DNA of 64,000 nt from an uncultured Rikenellaceae bacterium (GTDB lineage Bacteria; Bacteroidota; Bacteroidia; Bacteroidales; Rikenellaceae), in NCBI GenBank assembly GCA_949287525.1, contig CASEGL010000001.1, positions 124,001-188,000 of the forward strand, given 5' to 3'. Under the pieces are notes generated by a model. The model was given only the letters and a program-made list of their open reading frames with translations. It searched no databases and was not told the origin of the DNA. Made by a program: the position numbers and the translations under genes. Below, in pieces: positions 26,891 to 36,642 of the stretch (position 1 is its first letter; each line of letters opens with the position of its first letter).

Positions 26891-28999
26891 CTAATTGAAT
26901 CCTCCGGTCGGATTGAATGCGCCGGCACTGCTGGAATTCATCTGCTGGTTCTGCTGGTTCTGCTGCTCGAGAGCCTTTTTCCGGCGTTCCTCGATCAACC
27001 GCTCCAGACGCACCATCTCCTGTTTGCGCAACTGGCCGCGAATATCCTCGATGTCCAACGGACGGAACAGCCGGGCCATGTCCACCGTGATTTCGATGTC
27101 CCAGTTTGCCTTCATGACAATCAGTTCGTCACCCGATTCGGGGACATAAATCTCCACCCGTTCGGGCTGTCTGTGCTGCAGCAGACTGCCGCTGTCCCAC
27201 TCTCCGTTGGCATTGACATCCTCGATGATCCGCAGCTTCACGTTGCCCGGCGTCACGAACCGGAAGGAATAGACTCCGCTATGGACATACTTTTTTTCCT
27301 GCAACAGCGCATTTTTCTCGTTGAGCAGCTGCAGCACGTAGCAGGCTCCATCCGTCTTGCCAGTCACCTTGACGGTCAGCGTTCCGAACTTTTCGGGCGA
27401 CATGATTGTGAAATCGCTCTTGATCGAGTCGTTCCGTTCGCCCGCCACATTGAGGAACACGCTGTCGGGAATCATCAGCTGGTATTTCTGCCCCTCGGAC
27501 CACGCTGCCGACAGGATCCACTTCTTCATGTCCACCGTATCCTGCGACAACCGGTACCTCACCTTGTAGCGGGCCTCTCCCTCGCCGTAACGGATCAGTG
27601 AAATCCGCGTGCTGTCCATCTCGACGATCGGGTAATCGAAACTGATGGAGATGTTCTCCTCCGGATTCACATCTCCTTTGGCCGACAGTTTGTATTGGAA
27701 CGGATTGGGCTTTGCCGGCGGAGTATAGGTTTCGCCGGCACGCTCGGCGCGCTCCTTCTCCCGCTCCTGCTTCTCCCGCTCTTTCTGCTCCTCCTTGGAC
27801 TCGATGTATTTCCAGGCCAGCGCCAGCTGCTGCGTGACGGGCTGGAGCTGGTTGATACTGTCGTGCTTCCAATAGGTAATCCGTCCCTTGACCGTATCGG
27901 GCAGCTGCTCGGAAGGGACATTCAGCCACAGGTTGATGGTGTCCCGACCGCGCGTCACGTATTCGGTGATGATCTGTGTGGAGTCGATGCCCTCCAGCAC
28001 GAGCGTATCGATCCGCGGATTGGGCGCTCCGAAATAGAGTTCGACCTTGTGCTGCTGGGGACGTTTCGACGACGACAGGTTCTGCCGCTGGAACCCCTTG
28101 TCCATGAACATGCGCAGGTAGATCTGCGGTTCGGCAGTCATGTACATGCGCGTGGTATCGAACCACGCCATGAAATCGGGCTGTTCGGCCGGATTATAGA
28201 CCCCATCGAGAAAACCGACCTTGTCCACGCCCGGCTCGTAGGTAAAGTTGCTGTTGCCATCCTCTATGGCATAGACCCGATAGTCGATCGGCTTGAGGTT
28301 CTGGGCAATGAAAATGCCGTTGTTCTCGGCGCGCGCGATGAAGGCGGGCTTCACGTTGAAGAGCGTCGAATCGAAGGCCGGAACCGAATCGGGGCGCTGC
28401 GGATCGCTCAACGCCAGATAAGGCTTGCGCAGAAACGCCGAATCGGCCGCATTATAAAAAAACAGCAGCGTTTTCGATACGCTGTCCTTCGAATAGGCAT
28501 CGACCGTATACCCCGACATGAACATCGAATCGATCTCCGGTCCGGTCGAGAAGACATAGCGGAATCCGTTCAGCGGGTTGCCCTCGTTGTTGTCGCACAG
28601 GCTGCTGCCGAAGTTGAGCGCATAGGTGGTATTGGGCTTCAGGGTATCGGTGATATCGATCTGGATACCCCGCCCCTTGACCAGCAGGGTCGGTTTGTTT
28701 TTCATCACCGGCGAGGTAAAGAACTCCTTCTGCTGATCCTTGAGCTGCACATATTCGTCGAATGCGATATAAATACGCTTGCCGTTGAAATTGGTCGTAT
28801 TGAAGGCCGGCTGGGCCCACATCACCACCGGAGGCAGCGAATCCTTCGGGCCTCCCTGCGGAGCGCCCTGGCGCGCACAATGACACAGGAAAGCCGACCC
28901 GAACAGAATCGCCATACAGGCCTGCATTCCGGCCGCCAGCCGGCGCCAGCGGCCGTCACCCCTGCTTCTTCTATATCCGTTTTTAACTTCTTTCATCAT
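26891..28999 (-). CDS. Large Ig-like (Big_5 type) lipoprotein
   Basis: About 702 residues from the ATG at 28999. The lipobox is near FLCHCARQ. It begins with the typical Bacteroidetes arrangement GAPQGGPKDSLPP followed by a bacterial Ig-like domain (residues about 50-150: GKRIYIAFDEYVQLKDQ and LKPNTTYALNFGSSLCDNNE). A charged coiled segment rich in K, E and R lies near residue 430, a second Ig-like beta region follows, and the C-terminus is Q/N-rich (EQQNQQNQQMN). Family members are often near gliding and envelope genes, but no function is set. An upstream in-frame ATG at 29089 would overlap the previous gene by 47 bases and is less likely. Confidence 0.78.
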   Translation of the reverse strand: MMKEVKNGYRRSRGDGRWRRLAAGMQACMAILFGSAFLCHCARQGAPQGGPKDSLPPVVMWAQPAFNTTNFNGKRIYIAFDEYVQLKDQQKEFFTSPVMKNKPTLLVKGRGIQIDITDTLKPNTTYALNFGSSLCDNNEGNPLNGFRYVFSTGPEIDSMFMSGYTVDAYSKDSVSKTLLFFYNAADSAFLRKPYLALSDPQRPDSVPAFDSTLFNVKPAFIARAENNGIFIAQNLKPIDYRVYAIEDGNSNFTYEPGVDKVGFLDGVYNPAEQPDFMAWFDTTRMYMTAEPQIYLRMFMDKGFQRQNLSSSKRPQQHKVELYFGAPNPRIDTLVLEGIDSTQIITEYVTRGRDTINLWLNVPSEQLPDTVKGRITYWKHDSINQLQPVTQQLALAWKYIESKEEQKEREKQEREKERAERAGETYTPPAKPNPFQYKLSAKGDVNPEENISISFDYPIVEMDSTRISLIRYGEGEARYKVRYRLSQDTVDMKKWILSAAWSEGQKYQLMIPDSVFLNVAGERNDSIKSDFTIMSPEKFGTLTVKVTGKTDGACYVLQLLNEKNALLQEKKYVHSGVYSFRFVTPGNVKLRIIEDVNANGEWDSGSLLQHRQPERVEIYVPESGDELIVMKANWDIEITVDMARLFRPLDIEDIRGQLRKQEMVRLERLIEERRKKALEQQNQQNQQMNSSSAGAFNPTGGFN

Positions 29000-29042
29000 T
29001 TCTTTCCGCTCTTTTGAGCCTGCCGGACGGACGGACGGTGTA

Positions 29043-30023
29043 TCACTCTTCGGGTTCCTCCGGCTGTTCCTCTTCCACTCCCTCGACACGCACCGTCCAG
29101 ATCCTGTATGTCATCTCCGAGGAGGGATTGCGCAGGTCGAAGAGCAGTTTCTCCTCCTGCACCTCCGGATTCGACTCCAGATCCAGATAGCAGAACGCAT
29201 ACATCTTCTCCGATGAAGAGACGCTCACATTGTTGCACACGACCACCATGACGTACTGCTGGTCGATATGCGCATCGATCAACTCGTTGTTGCTCCAATA
29301 TCCCTTCTGGTCATACGTGACGGTCTCCCACGTATCGTCCTCGCCTTTCCGCTGGGCGATTCCCCGACAGGCATCCTCCCACGAGGCCACATTTCCGTCG
29401 CCCTTGGCTATGCCGTGAAATATGTAACAATCGGCCGTCTGCAACAGTTCCGACGTCGATGCCCCTGTCCGCCACACCGAAGGCACGACCTCCAACTCCG
29501 TATCGATCGGGATATGGACATTCCCGTAGCCGTAGAATTTCCACGATCCCTTCTCGATCGGCTCCTTGGAGGTCGTCGTCCAGTCGAGCGGGCGGAACTT
29601 CAGCTTCACGTACAGGTTGGCCAGTCCTGCAGCCACATTGGCGTCGCCCGTAGCCCACATCGGATACTTCTCGTCCGCAACGAGTACCATGGCCGGCGAC
29701 GAGTCGAAACGCAGGTCGAACTCGTTGCCGTACTCGCCGGTCGGTTCGGCCTCCATGTCGTAGTTGCGCTGCCGCGCGGGATTGCCGACGGCAGTAATGA
29801 TGCCTGCGCGGGCATTTTCAATCGAGGTGACCTCCCACTGGTTCGGATCGGCATAGAAGGCATAGACCCGCGCCGTCTGCAGCGGCAGCGAGTCGGCCTG
29901 CTCCTTGCGCTCCTGCCACGTCACGGTCAGATGGTAATCGCATCCGAACGTCAGCCGCTCGCACGAAGCGACACCCGCTCCGAGCGCAACGAGTGCCAAT
30001 ATCGCAAACAGTATCCGTTTCAT
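29043..30023 (-). CDS. Lipoprotein of unknown function
   Basis: A 326-residue protein with a lipoprotein signal (LGAGVASCERLTFGC, cysteine near residue 21). The rest is beta-rich with scattered aromatic residues. The general pattern, including an N-terminal VTWQERKEQADSLPL followed by YAFYAD, recalls fimbrial accessory lipoproteins of Bacteroidales (for example DUF5119-like), but I cannot assign it. The C-terminus is glutamate-proline rich. It begins seven bases after folK stops and ends close before the Ig-like gene. Confidence 0.7.
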   Translation of the reverse strand: MKRILFAILALVALGAGVASCERLTFGCDYHLTVTWQERKEQADSLPLQTARVYAFYADPNQWEVTSIENARAGIITAVGNPARQRNYDMEAEPTGEYGNEFDLRFDSSPAMVLVADEKYPMWATGDANVAAGLANLYVKLKFRPLDWTTTSKEPIEKGSWKFYGYGNVHIPIDTELEVVPSVWRTGASTSELLQTADCYIFHGIAKGDGNVASWEDACRGIAQRKGEDDTWETVTYDQKGYWSNNELIDAHIDQQYVMVVVCNNVSVSSSEKMYAFCYLDLESNPEVQEEKLLFDLRNPSSEMTYRIWTVRVEGVEEEQPEEPEE

Positions 30024-30029
30024 GGGGCG

Positions 30030-30530
30030 TTATCGTTTTTCCTGCTGCGCATGCAGCTCCGCCCGCAGCTGCTCGACGGTGCGCCCCAGCACGGGATGCA
30101 CCTTCGACGGCGCGATCTCGCACAACGGAGCCAGCACGAAATCGCGCTCCTGCATCAGCGGATGCGGCAGTTTCAGATCCGGCGTATCCAACACCGCATC
30201 GTCGTAGAAAATAATATCGATGTCGATCATGCGCGAAGCGTAACGCTGTCCGCTGCGGGCTTTGTCCTGCGCCTCCGCCTCGCGGTCGCGTCCCAGCTCC
30301 CGCTCGATGGCCTGCACGGCGCCGAGCAGCTCCTCCGGTGACAGGTCGGTATCGACGACCATTGCCTGGTTTTTGAAATCATCGCCGTCGAAGCCCCATG
30401 CCTCGCTTTCATAGACATGCGAACAGCGCAGCACGATGCCGATCCGGTCATTGATCAGATGTTGGGCTTGGCGCAGGCGCGGCTTCATGTCGCCGATGTT
30501 GCCGCCCATTACCAAAATCGCTTTTGCCAT
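30030..30530 (-). CDS. folK: 2-amino-4-hydroxy-6-hydroxymethyldihydropteridine diphosphokinase
   Basis: FolK pyrophosphorylates 6-hydroxymethyl-dihydropterin before condensation with p-aminobenzoate by FolP. The 166-residue protein has the N-terminal MGGNIGDMKPRLRQA, ELGRDREAEAQDK, and the signature RMIDIDIIFYDD followed by LPHPLMQERDFVLAPL. It sits between holB and a lipoprotein gene on the same strand. Confidence 0.95.
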   Translation of the reverse strand: MAKAILVMGGNIGDMKPRLRQAQHLINDRIGIVLRCSHVYESEAWGFDGDDFKNQAMVVDTDLSPEELLGAVQAIERELGRDREAEAQDKARSGQRYASRMIDIDIIFYDDAVLDTPDLKLPHPLMQERDFVLAPLCEIAPSKVHPVLGRTVEQLRAELHAQQEKR

Positions 30531-30603
30531 ATTGTTCGTTCCTTTTTCTTTTCTTGTTTTTTACCGATCGCCTGCAGGCATGGACAGTTTCCATACACCG
30601 GCC

Positions 30604-31746
30604 TCAGGCCTGCCGCTGCCCGATCAACTTGCTCACCGACAGGGCGAAGTGCGTAAACACTAGTTTGGCGTTGCCGTTCTGCACAATATGCGACAACACC
30701 AGCCGGCACTCCTCTATGAGCGGTTCGATGTTGTCGTTGCCGACGAACGGAGCGAATTTCCGGCAGAAATCCAACTCCGGCCCCCAAAGATAGGATATAT
30801 TTTCCATTCCGGCCGACAGCATGTAGCTTTCGCGCAGCAGGGAGACCGCATAGCGCAGGAACCTTTTCTGCGCCTCGCGCCCGATGCCGGCCACCGCCTC
30901 GGCCCAGGAGAACAGTTCCAGATGGCGGTCGTTGTAGCAGTAGCGCATCAGACTCGTAAAACGGTCGAAATCCTCGTCGGCCCCCTCCTGGCCGTTCTGC
31001 TCGGCCAACCGCTGCAGGGCAAGCAGGTCGCCGCCGCTCAGCCGCGCCATGCCGGCCGCCTTGCGGGCATCCGCCCCGCGGGCCATCAGCCACTGCGCCG
31101 CCGCATCGGCATCGACCGGCGGCACGGTCACCTCCTGCACCCGCGAACGAATCGTGGGCAGGAGCAGCTGGGGCGTCACCGACACCAGCAGGAAGAGCGT
31201 GCGTTCCCACGGCTCCTCCAATATTTTCAGCAGCCCGTTGGCCGCTTCGGCTCCCATCTTCTCCGGCAGCCAGATCAGCACGGTCTTGTACGGCGCTTCG
31301 AATGCCTTGAAGGAGAGTTTGCGGATCACCTCATCGGCCTCGCGCTTGGCGATCACGCCCTGCTGGTTGTCCAGTCCGATCCGTTCGTACCACATCCGTT
31401 CGTCGAAATAGCCGCCCGTATCGGCCACCAGCGCGCGCCACTGCGGGAGAAAGGTGTCGCCCAGCGGTTTCTGCGACCCGCTCTTCACCGCATTCGTCGG
31501 CAGCACGAAATGCAGGTCGGGATGCACCAGTCCGGCCATCTTCACACACGAGGGGCAAACGCCGCAGCTGTCGCCGTCATGCCGGTCGGCACAGTTCAGA
31601 TACTGCACGTAGGCCAATGCCAGCGGCAGCGCGCCATAGCCGCTCTCGCCCGCGAAGAGCTGGGCATGGCTCACACGCCCCTCCTCGACGCCGCGCCGCA
31701 GCATGGCCTTCACCTCGTCCTGTCCGACAATATCCGCAAATCGCAT
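30604..31746 (-). CDS. holB: DNA polymerase III delta' subunit
   Basis: A 380-residue clamp-loader subunit. It starts MRFADIVGQDEVKAML; the P-loop is replaced by GESGYGALPLA, as expected for the non-ATPase delta' subunit. The zinc module shows CADRHDGDSCGVCPSC. Sensor and arginine-finger regions follow (ILEEPWERTLFLLVS, LLPTIRSR). The ATG at 31746 was chosen because upstream codons are arginine-rich and overlap the dut stop. dut lies immediately upstream. Confidence 0.93.
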   Translation of the reverse strand: MRFADIVGQDEVKAMLRRGVEEGRVSHAQLFAGESGYGALPLALAYVQYLNCADRHDGDSCGVCPSCVKMAGLVHPDLHFVLPTNAVKSGSQKPLGDTFLPQWRALVADTGGYFDERMWYERIGLDNQQGVIAKREADEVIRKLSFKAFEAPYKTVLIWLPEKMGAEAANGLLKILEEPWERTLFLLVSVTPQLLLPTIRSRVQEVTVPPVDADAAAQWLMARGADARKAAGMARLSGGDLLALQRLAEQNGQEGADEDFDRFTSLMRYCYNDRHLELFSWAEAVAGIGREAQKRFLRYAVSLLRESYMLSAGMENISYLWGPELDFCRKFAPFVGNDNIEPLIEECRLVLSHIVQNGNAKLVFTHFALSVSKLIGQRQA

Positions 31747-31780
31747 CGTTCCGTTCCTTTCCGTTCGCAGCCACCGTCCG

Positions 31781-32212
31781 TCACCGGCCCGTCGAGCCGA
31801 AACCGCCCGCGCCGCGCTGCGTATCCGAGAGTTCCTCCACGGCCTGCCACTCCACATGTTCGTGACGGGCCACCACCAGCTGGGCGATCCGCTCGCCCGG
31901 GCCGATCGTAAAGGGTTCGTTGGAGAGATTGACCAGGATCACCCGAATCTCGCCCCGATAGTCGGCATCGACCGTACCGGGCGCATTCAGCACCGTCACG
32001 CCGTGTTTGGCAGCCAGTCCGCTGCGCGGGCGCACCTGCATCTCGTAGCCGGCAGGCAGTTCGACGGACAGTCCCGTCGGCACCATGGCCCGCTCCAACG
32101 GGCCGAGCGTCAGCTCCTCCGTAATGTTGGCACGCACATCCATGCCGGCGGCCAGCGGCGTCTCGTAATGCGGCAACTGATAAGCCGACCTGTTTATGAT
32201 TTTAACGATCAT
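31781..32212 (-). CDS. dut: dUTP diphosphatase
   Basis: Trimeric dUTPase of 143 residues, hydrolysing dUTP to dUMP and keeping uracil out of DNA. The five conserved motifs are visible, including [41 protein letters not shown] and the C-terminal [10 protein letters not shown] arm. The gene lies in the minus-strand run between the flippase gene and holB. Confidence 0.96.
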   Translation of the reverse strand: MIVKIINRSAYQLPHYETPLAAGMDVRANITEELTLGPLERAMVPTGLSVELPAGYEMQVRPRSGLAAKHGVTVLNAPGTVDADYRGEIRVILVNLSNEPFTIGPGERIAQLVVARHEHVEWQAVEELSDTQRGAGGFGSTGR

Positions 32213-32245
32213 ATCGCGATAATCTTGTTTCCGCCACGCCGTTTG

Positions 32246-33742
32246 TCAGCGCCGGCGCAATGCCGAACGCACCAGTCCGCGCAGATCGATCCGCTCGCGG
32301 TGTACGGCATATCCAGCAAATATAACGACTAACAGCAAATAAATCAAATACCTCAGCCAGCCGGTTAGCGGTTCGCACAGCCAGCCGATGCCGTACAGCG
32401 CCACGCCCAGCAGCGCATAGATGCCGATGCCGCGCAGATCATAAGGCACAGGGCAATACTTCTGATTGAGCAGGTAGCTGAGTATCACCATCGACGATTC
32501 GCACAGCAGCCGCGCCACGGCCGCTCCGACATAACCGAGCGCCGGCACGAGCAGGATATTGAAAACGATGGTAAACACCAGTCCCGTTCCCGTCACCCAA
32601 ATCGCATAGATGGTCTTGCCGGTCTGCTTGTACCAAAACGAAAGGTTCAGCACGATGCCCGAAAGCATGTTGGAGACCAGCACCAGCGGCAAGATCCACA
32701 CGCCGCCGCGCAGCTTCGGTCCGATCAGCACCCAGGCGAACAGGTCGCGATAGAATGCCACGAAGAGTACGATCAGGATCGAGACGATGACAAAATATTT
32801 CATGGCGACGGCGTTCGTCGTCCGGAAGTCGTCCCCCTTGAATTCGGCCAGGAAGAAGGGTTCGGCCGCCAGCCGGTACATGGTCGTAAAGAGGGTCATC
32901 ACCACGCCCAGCTTCAGCGCCGCGCCATAGATGCCGAGCTGCGCCAGCGTCTCCATCCGGTCACCGGGCAGCAGCCACAGCAGCATCTGCCGGTCGATAA
33001 ATTCGTTGGCCGTACCGGCAATGCCGCTCAGCAGCAGGGGCAGCGAATAGGCGAGCATGGCCGCCGCGAGCGGCCGGCTGATGCGCGGCGTAAGGCTTCC
33101 GCAGGAGGGCAGCAGCAACAGCAGCGTGACGCCGCTGGCGATCAGGTTGGCCACCAGCACATAGCCCGGTCCCATGGCCGGATCGTAGGCCCAGGTGCAA
33201 ATCCCCGAGGCGGCCAGCCGGGGCAGCCAGCCGTAGAAGAAGAAACATGCCACCAGATTGACGATCACCGACACCAGCCGCAGCACGACATACCGGCCGG
33301 CACGCCCCTGCTCCCGCAGACGGGCGAACGGCACGGCCGATACGGCATCGAGGGCGATGATGGCTCCGGTCATCCAGATGAACGACGGATGATCCGCATA
33401 GCCCATCCAGCGGGCGATCGAGCCGTTGAAGAGTACGACCAGCAGCAGGAACAGCGCCGACACGCTGCCGACCATGCCCCAGGCCGTGTCGAACACCCGC
33501 TTTTTCTCGGCGGCCGTCGCAGCCTTTCCGGCAAAGCGGAAATAGCCCGACTCCAGTCCCATCGTGAGCAACACCAGGGCGAGCGGGATGATCGCATAGA
33601 ACTGGGTGACCACTCCGTACTCGGCCTCGCCCAGCACACGGGTCAGGTAGGGCGTCAGGACATAATTGAGCAACTTGACCAGCACGGTACTGATGCCGTA
33701 CACCACGGTCTGGCCGGCCAACCGGCGCATCGAATCGGACAT
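32246..33742 (-). CDS. MOP-superfamily polysaccharide/oligosaccharide flippase
   Basis: A 498-residue integral membrane protein with 12-14 helices. The start LAGQTVVYGISTVLVKLLNY and the next segment TPYLTRVLGEAEYGVVTQFY are typical of Wzx/MviN-like polysaccharide exporters. No glycosyltransferases adjoin it, so the cargo is unknown; a role in surface polysaccharide or lipid-linked sugar translocation is inferred. The ATG at 33742 follows a -7 box by about 28 bases. A minus-strand run of core genes follows it. Confidence 0.9.
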   Translation of the reverse strand: MSDSMRRLAGQTVVYGISTVLVKLLNYVLTPYLTRVLGEAEYGVVTQFYAIIPLALVLLTMGLESGYFRFAGKAATAAEKKRVFDTAWGMVGSVSALFLLLVVLFNGSIARWMGYADHPSFIWMTGAIIALDAVSAVPFARLREQGRAGRYVVLRLVSVIVNLVACFFFYGWLPRLAASGICTWAYDPAMGPGYVLVANLIASGVTLLLLLPSCGSLTPRISRPLAAAMLAYSLPLLLSGIAGTANEFIDRQMLLWLLPGDRMETLAQLGIYGAALKLGVVMTLFTTMYRLAAEPFFLAEFKGDDFRTTNAVAMKYFVIVSILIVLFVAFYRDLFAWVLIGPKLRGGVWILPLVLVSNMLSGIVLNLSFWYKQTGKTIYAIWVTGTGLVFTIVFNILLVPALGYVGAAVARLLCESSMVILSYLLNQKYCPVPYDLRGIGIYALLGVALYGIGWLCEPLTGWLRYLIYLLLVVIFAGYAVHRERIDLRGLVRSALRRR

Positions 33743-33770
33743 AACGCTGTTCCTCTTGAAAAATAACGTC

Positions 33771-33778
33771 CAAAGATA
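33771..33778 (-). promoter_or_regulatory. -7 box of the flippase-dut-holB run
   Basis: Reads TATCTTTG on the minus strand, a full consensus match. Confidence 0.5.
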
Positions 33779-33947
33779 CAAAAAACCCCACCTCATTGGT
33801 CGGCAACGCCTCTCGGAACCCACTTGCCCCCGCATCCGAGTCGCTCCACGCCGCCTGCCGCTGCGCCGCACCCTGCCGCCTCCGACATGGCCGCCGCCAC
33901 ACGTATGGCGGATTTTTGCTTACTTTGCACCCGACATTCTCCCAACC

Positions 33948-34517
33948 ATGGAAATCCACAACCTGCTTCCCGCCCGATCGCGATCGGAATTACGCGACTG
34001 GCTCGCCCGCCACCACGCCACGGAACACGAATGCTGGGTCGTGGTCAAACGCGGCCGCCCCTGCGAGGACGGCACCTTCTGGTATGTCGATGCGGTGGAA
34101 GAGGCCCTGTGCTTCGGCTGGATCGACAGCACCACCAAACGGCTCTCCGACGAGGTCACCGCCCAGCGTCTCTGTCCGCGCAACCCGCGCAGCCAATGGT
34201 CCGAACTGAACAAGGCGCGATGCCGCCGGCTGGAGCGGCTCGGACTGATGACCGATGCCGGACGGGCCGTTCTGCCCGACATGACCGACACCGGCTTCGT
34301 CATCGACGCCGACATCCTGCATGCCCTGCAGGCCGACGCGACGGTATGGGAAAATTTTCTCCGCCTGCCCGAATTATATAAGAAAGTGCGGATCAACACG
34401 ATCCAGATCAAACGGCGCGATCCGGCGCTTTTCGCCAGCCGCCTGCAAAAATTTCTGGACAACACCCGGCAGGGCGTCCTCTACGGCGAATGGAACGACA
34501 ACGGCCGCCTGCCATGA
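33948..34517 (+). CDS. YdeI/OmpD-associated family protein
   Basis: A 189-residue cytoplasmic protein. The segments SRSELRDWLARHHATEHECW and YVDAVEEALCFGWIDSTTKR, then RNPRSQWSELNKARCRRLE, are the core of the YdeI/OmpD-associated family. Despite the name, its biochemistry is unresolved. A -7-like element (TTACTTTG) about 20 bases upstream supports this start. It converges with rlmN. Confidence 0.85.
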   Translation: MEIHNLLPARSRSELRDWLARHHATEHECWVVVKRGRPCEDGTFWYVDAVEEALCFGWIDSTTKRLSDEVTAQRLCPRNPRSQWSELNKARCRRLERLGLMTDAGRAVLPDMTDTGFVIDADILHALQADATVWENFLRLPELYKKVRINTIQIKRRDPALFASRLQKFLDNTRQGVLYGEWNDNGRLP

Positions 34518-34536
34518 CGCCGTCCTCAGCTCCCGT

Positions 34537-35577
34537 TCAGGCCTGCTCGCGCGCCTCTTCGAGCGCTTTGGTGGAGAGCAGGCCGCAGGCCGCCTGAATA
34601 TCCTCGCCGCGCGAGGCGCGGATCGTCGTGATGATGCCCTTGCGGGAGAGTGCGTCCCGGAAGGCCTCCATGTGCCGGTCGTCGGGACTGAAATAGGGCG
34701 AATCGGGAATCTTGTGGAACCGGATCAGGTTGATGCGGCACTTGAGTCCGTCCAGCAGGCGCGCCAGCTCCTTCACGTGGGCGGGCGAATCGTTCAGCCC
34801 CGCCATGACAATATACTCGAAGCTTACCCGCCGCTGGCCGCCGAAATCGTACTGCTTCAACAGCGCGATCACCTCGCGGATGGGGAATCCCTTCTCGGCC
34901 GGCATGATCTCGACCCGCTGTTCGGGGAACGGATTATGCAGGCTGACAGCCAGATGCACCTTGCTCTCCTCCAGGAAACGGCGCAGCGACGGCACCACGC
35001 CCACCGTCGAAACGGTGATCCGGGTCGGACTCCAGCCGTAGCCCCAGTCGGAGGTCAGCACCTCCAGCGACCGCAGCACCTCGTCGAGGTTGTCGAGCGG
35101 TTCGCCCATACCCATATAGACGACATTGGTCAGCCGGTCGCGTTCGGGCAGGGAGGCGATCTGGTTCAGAATCTCTCCCGCCGTCAGGCTGCCGCGCAGC
35201 CCCTGGCGCCCTGTCGCGCAGAAACGGCACCCCATGCGGCAGCCCGCCTGCGACGACACGCACAGCGTGGCCCGGTCGCCGTCGGGAATGTAGGCCGACT
35301 CGACATAATGCCCCGCGTCGGTACGGTAAAGATATTTTTTCGTCCCGTCCTTCGATTCGCCCAGCATGACTGGAGCCGCCAGCCCCACTTCGTAGCGTTC
35401 GGACAGAGCCGCGCGAGCCGCCAGCGACAGGTTGGTCATCGAAGCGATGTCGCGGACACCTTTTTTATATAGCCATGCCGCGATCTGCCCCGCCGCAAAA
35501 CGCGGCAGCCCCAGCTCCGCCGCCACCTGCTGCAGACGGGCGAGCGTCATTCCGTAGAGTTTTTCCTTCTTTTCCAT
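34537..35577 (-). CDS. rlmN: 23S rRNA/tRNA adenine-C2 methyltransferase RlmN
   Basis: A radical SAM enzyme of 346 residues that methylates A2503 of 23S rRNA and A37 of some tRNAs. The CxxxCxxC motif is CRMGCRFC, and MGMGEPLDNLDEV and the SLHNPFPEQR region fit RlmN. It is preceded by a family-typical MEKKEKLYGMTLARLQQV start, so the ATG at 35577 was chosen. The tRNA-Ala gene lies upstream on the same strand. Confidence 0.95.
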   Translation of the reverse strand: MEKKEKLYGMTLARLQQVAAELGLPRFAAGQIAAWLYKKGVRDIASMTNLSLAARAALSERYEVGLAAPVMLGESKDGTKKYLYRTDAGHYVESAYIPDGDRATLCVSSQAGCRMGCRFCATGRQGLRGSLTAGEILNQIASLPERDRLTNVVYMGMGEPLDNLDEVLRSLEVLTSDWGYGWSPTRITVSTVGVVPSLRRFLEESKVHLAVSLHNPFPEQRVEIMPAEKGFPIREVIALLKQYDFGGQRRVSFEYIVMAGLNDSPAHVKELARLLDGLKCRINLIRFHKIPDSPYFSPDDRHMEAFRDALSRKGIITTIRASRGEDIQAACGLLSTKALEEAREQA

Positions 35578-35619
35578 CGTTCCGACCCAATGAGCATGCC
35601 GCAACGGCATATAAACAAC

Positions 35620-35648
35620 GAGGCCGCCCGCAATCAGGGACGGCCTCC
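35620..35648 (-). terminator. Hairpin after tRNA-Ala
   Basis: On the minus strand GAGGCCGTCCC pairs with GGGCGGCCTC (one bulge) about 30 bases after the tRNA; a short T-rich stretch (GTTGTTTAT) follows. Confidence 0.6.
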
Positions 35649-35676
35649 TCTTTCGGCAACCAACTGCCTTTCCGAG

Positions 35677-35750
35677 TGGAGAATACCGGAATCGAACCGG
35701 TGACCTTTTGAATGCCATTCAAACGCTCTAGCCAACTGAGCTAATTCCCC
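35677..35750 (-). tRNA. tRNA-Ala (anticodon GGC)
   Basis: A 74-base cloverleaf on the minus strand. The acceptor stem is GGGGAAT/ATTCTCC with the G3-U70 pair that identifies alanine tRNA. The D arm has AGCTCAGTTGGCTAGAGC, the anticodon stem TTTGA/TCAAA encloses ATGGCAT with anticodon GGC, and the T arm contains GGTTCGAATCC. The discriminator is A, and CCA is not encoded. Confidence 0.95.
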
Positions 35751-35770
35751 GTCTGTCGTTTTCGACGATG

Positions 35771-35800
35771 CAAAGATAATGCTTTTCTCGCTTCATACAA
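35771..35800 (-). promoter_or_regulatory. Promoter of tRNA-Ala
   Basis: On the minus strand TTG (35800-35798), 19 bases, then TATCTTTG (35778-35771). Both elements and the spacing match the Bacteroidetes consensus. Confidence 0.7.
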
Positions 35801-35873
35801 TACTTTCGACAATCTTTCCTGTCCGAATCGGTAAAAAACATTGTCTCCATGCTTATTTACAAATTTTTGTTCT

Positions 35874-35881
35874 TATATTTG
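35874..35881 (+). promoter_or_regulatory. -7 box of tonB
   Basis: TATATTTG, a full consensus match, 52 bases before the tonB start. A -33 TTG is not evident. Confidence 0.5.
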
Positions 35882-35932
35882 CTTTCGGAAAAATCATGCT
35901 TCGCTTTGACAAAATAAAACAACTCAAACATA

Positions 35933-36619
35933 ATGGAAGTCAAAAAAAGTAAAAAAGCCGACTTGGAGAACAAGAAAGGCATTTTCACGGAAATAGGCCT
36001 TGTGGTTGCCCTGGCGATCGTCATCATCATGTTCAGCGTCAGCCAGCGTGAGAAAAAAGTAGAGGAGATCGCTCCCGTCGTCATCGTAGAAGACGTGGAG
36101 GTTATCGACGTCACGACGGAAAAAGAACCCGAACCGACCGCTCCCGTACAGCAGCAGACCGTAGCCGTGATTACCGACGTCCTCAACGTGGTACGCAACG
36201 ACACGCAGATCAACACCGAATTCAGCTTCGTGGAATTCGAGGAAGAAGACATCGCCATCGCTCCGATCGCCGTAGAGGCCGAGGAGATCGAGGAGGAACC
36301 GTTCGTTATCATCGCCGAGCAGAAGCCTACTTTCCGCGGCGGCGACCTCAACTCGTTCCGTAGCTGGGTACAGGCTCGTCTGACCTATCCGCAGCTCGCC
36401 CAGGAGAACAACATCCAGGGAACGGTCGTTTTGGAATTCATCGTTGAAAAAGACGGCAGACTCACCAATATCAAAGTACTCCGCAGCCCCGATTCGTCGC
36501 TCGCCGACGAGGCTATCCGCGTACTTTCCATGTCTCCGAAGTGGGAACCCGCACGTCAGCGTGACCAGCCCGTGCGATTCAAATATACGCTGCCGGTAGC
36601 CTTTAAACTGCAGAACTAA
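35933..36619 (+). CDS. tonB: TonB-like energy transducer
   Basis: A 228-residue protein with a short cytoplasmic start rich in lysine, one membrane helix (about residues 20-38) and a periplasmic stretch rich in E and V. A C-terminal TonB domain follows (about 140-228: WVQARLTYPQLAQENNIQGT, VLRSPDSSLADEAIRVLSM). It transmits proton motive force to TonB-dependent receptors such as the SusC protein here. No ExbB/ExbD genes adjoin it, so it may be one of several TonB copies. A strong terminator follows. Confidence 0.93.
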   Translation: MEVKKSKKADLENKKGIFTEIGLVVALAIVIIMFSVSQREKKVEEIAPVVIVEDVEVIDVTTEKEPEPTAPVQQQTVAVITDVLNVVRNDTQINTEFSFVEFEEEDIAIAPIAVEAEEIEEEPFVIIAEQKPTFRGGDLNSFRSWVQARLTYPQLAQENNIQGTVVLEFIVEKDGRLTNIKVLRSPDSSLADEAIRVLSMSPKWEPARQRDQPVRFKYTLPVAFKLQN

Positions 36620-36642
36620 TCCGGCTCCGCATTCACAAAACA

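Noticed and set aside
33990..34465. Frames antisense to the YdeI-like gene
   Set aside because: They are shadows of a well-supported gene on the + strand.
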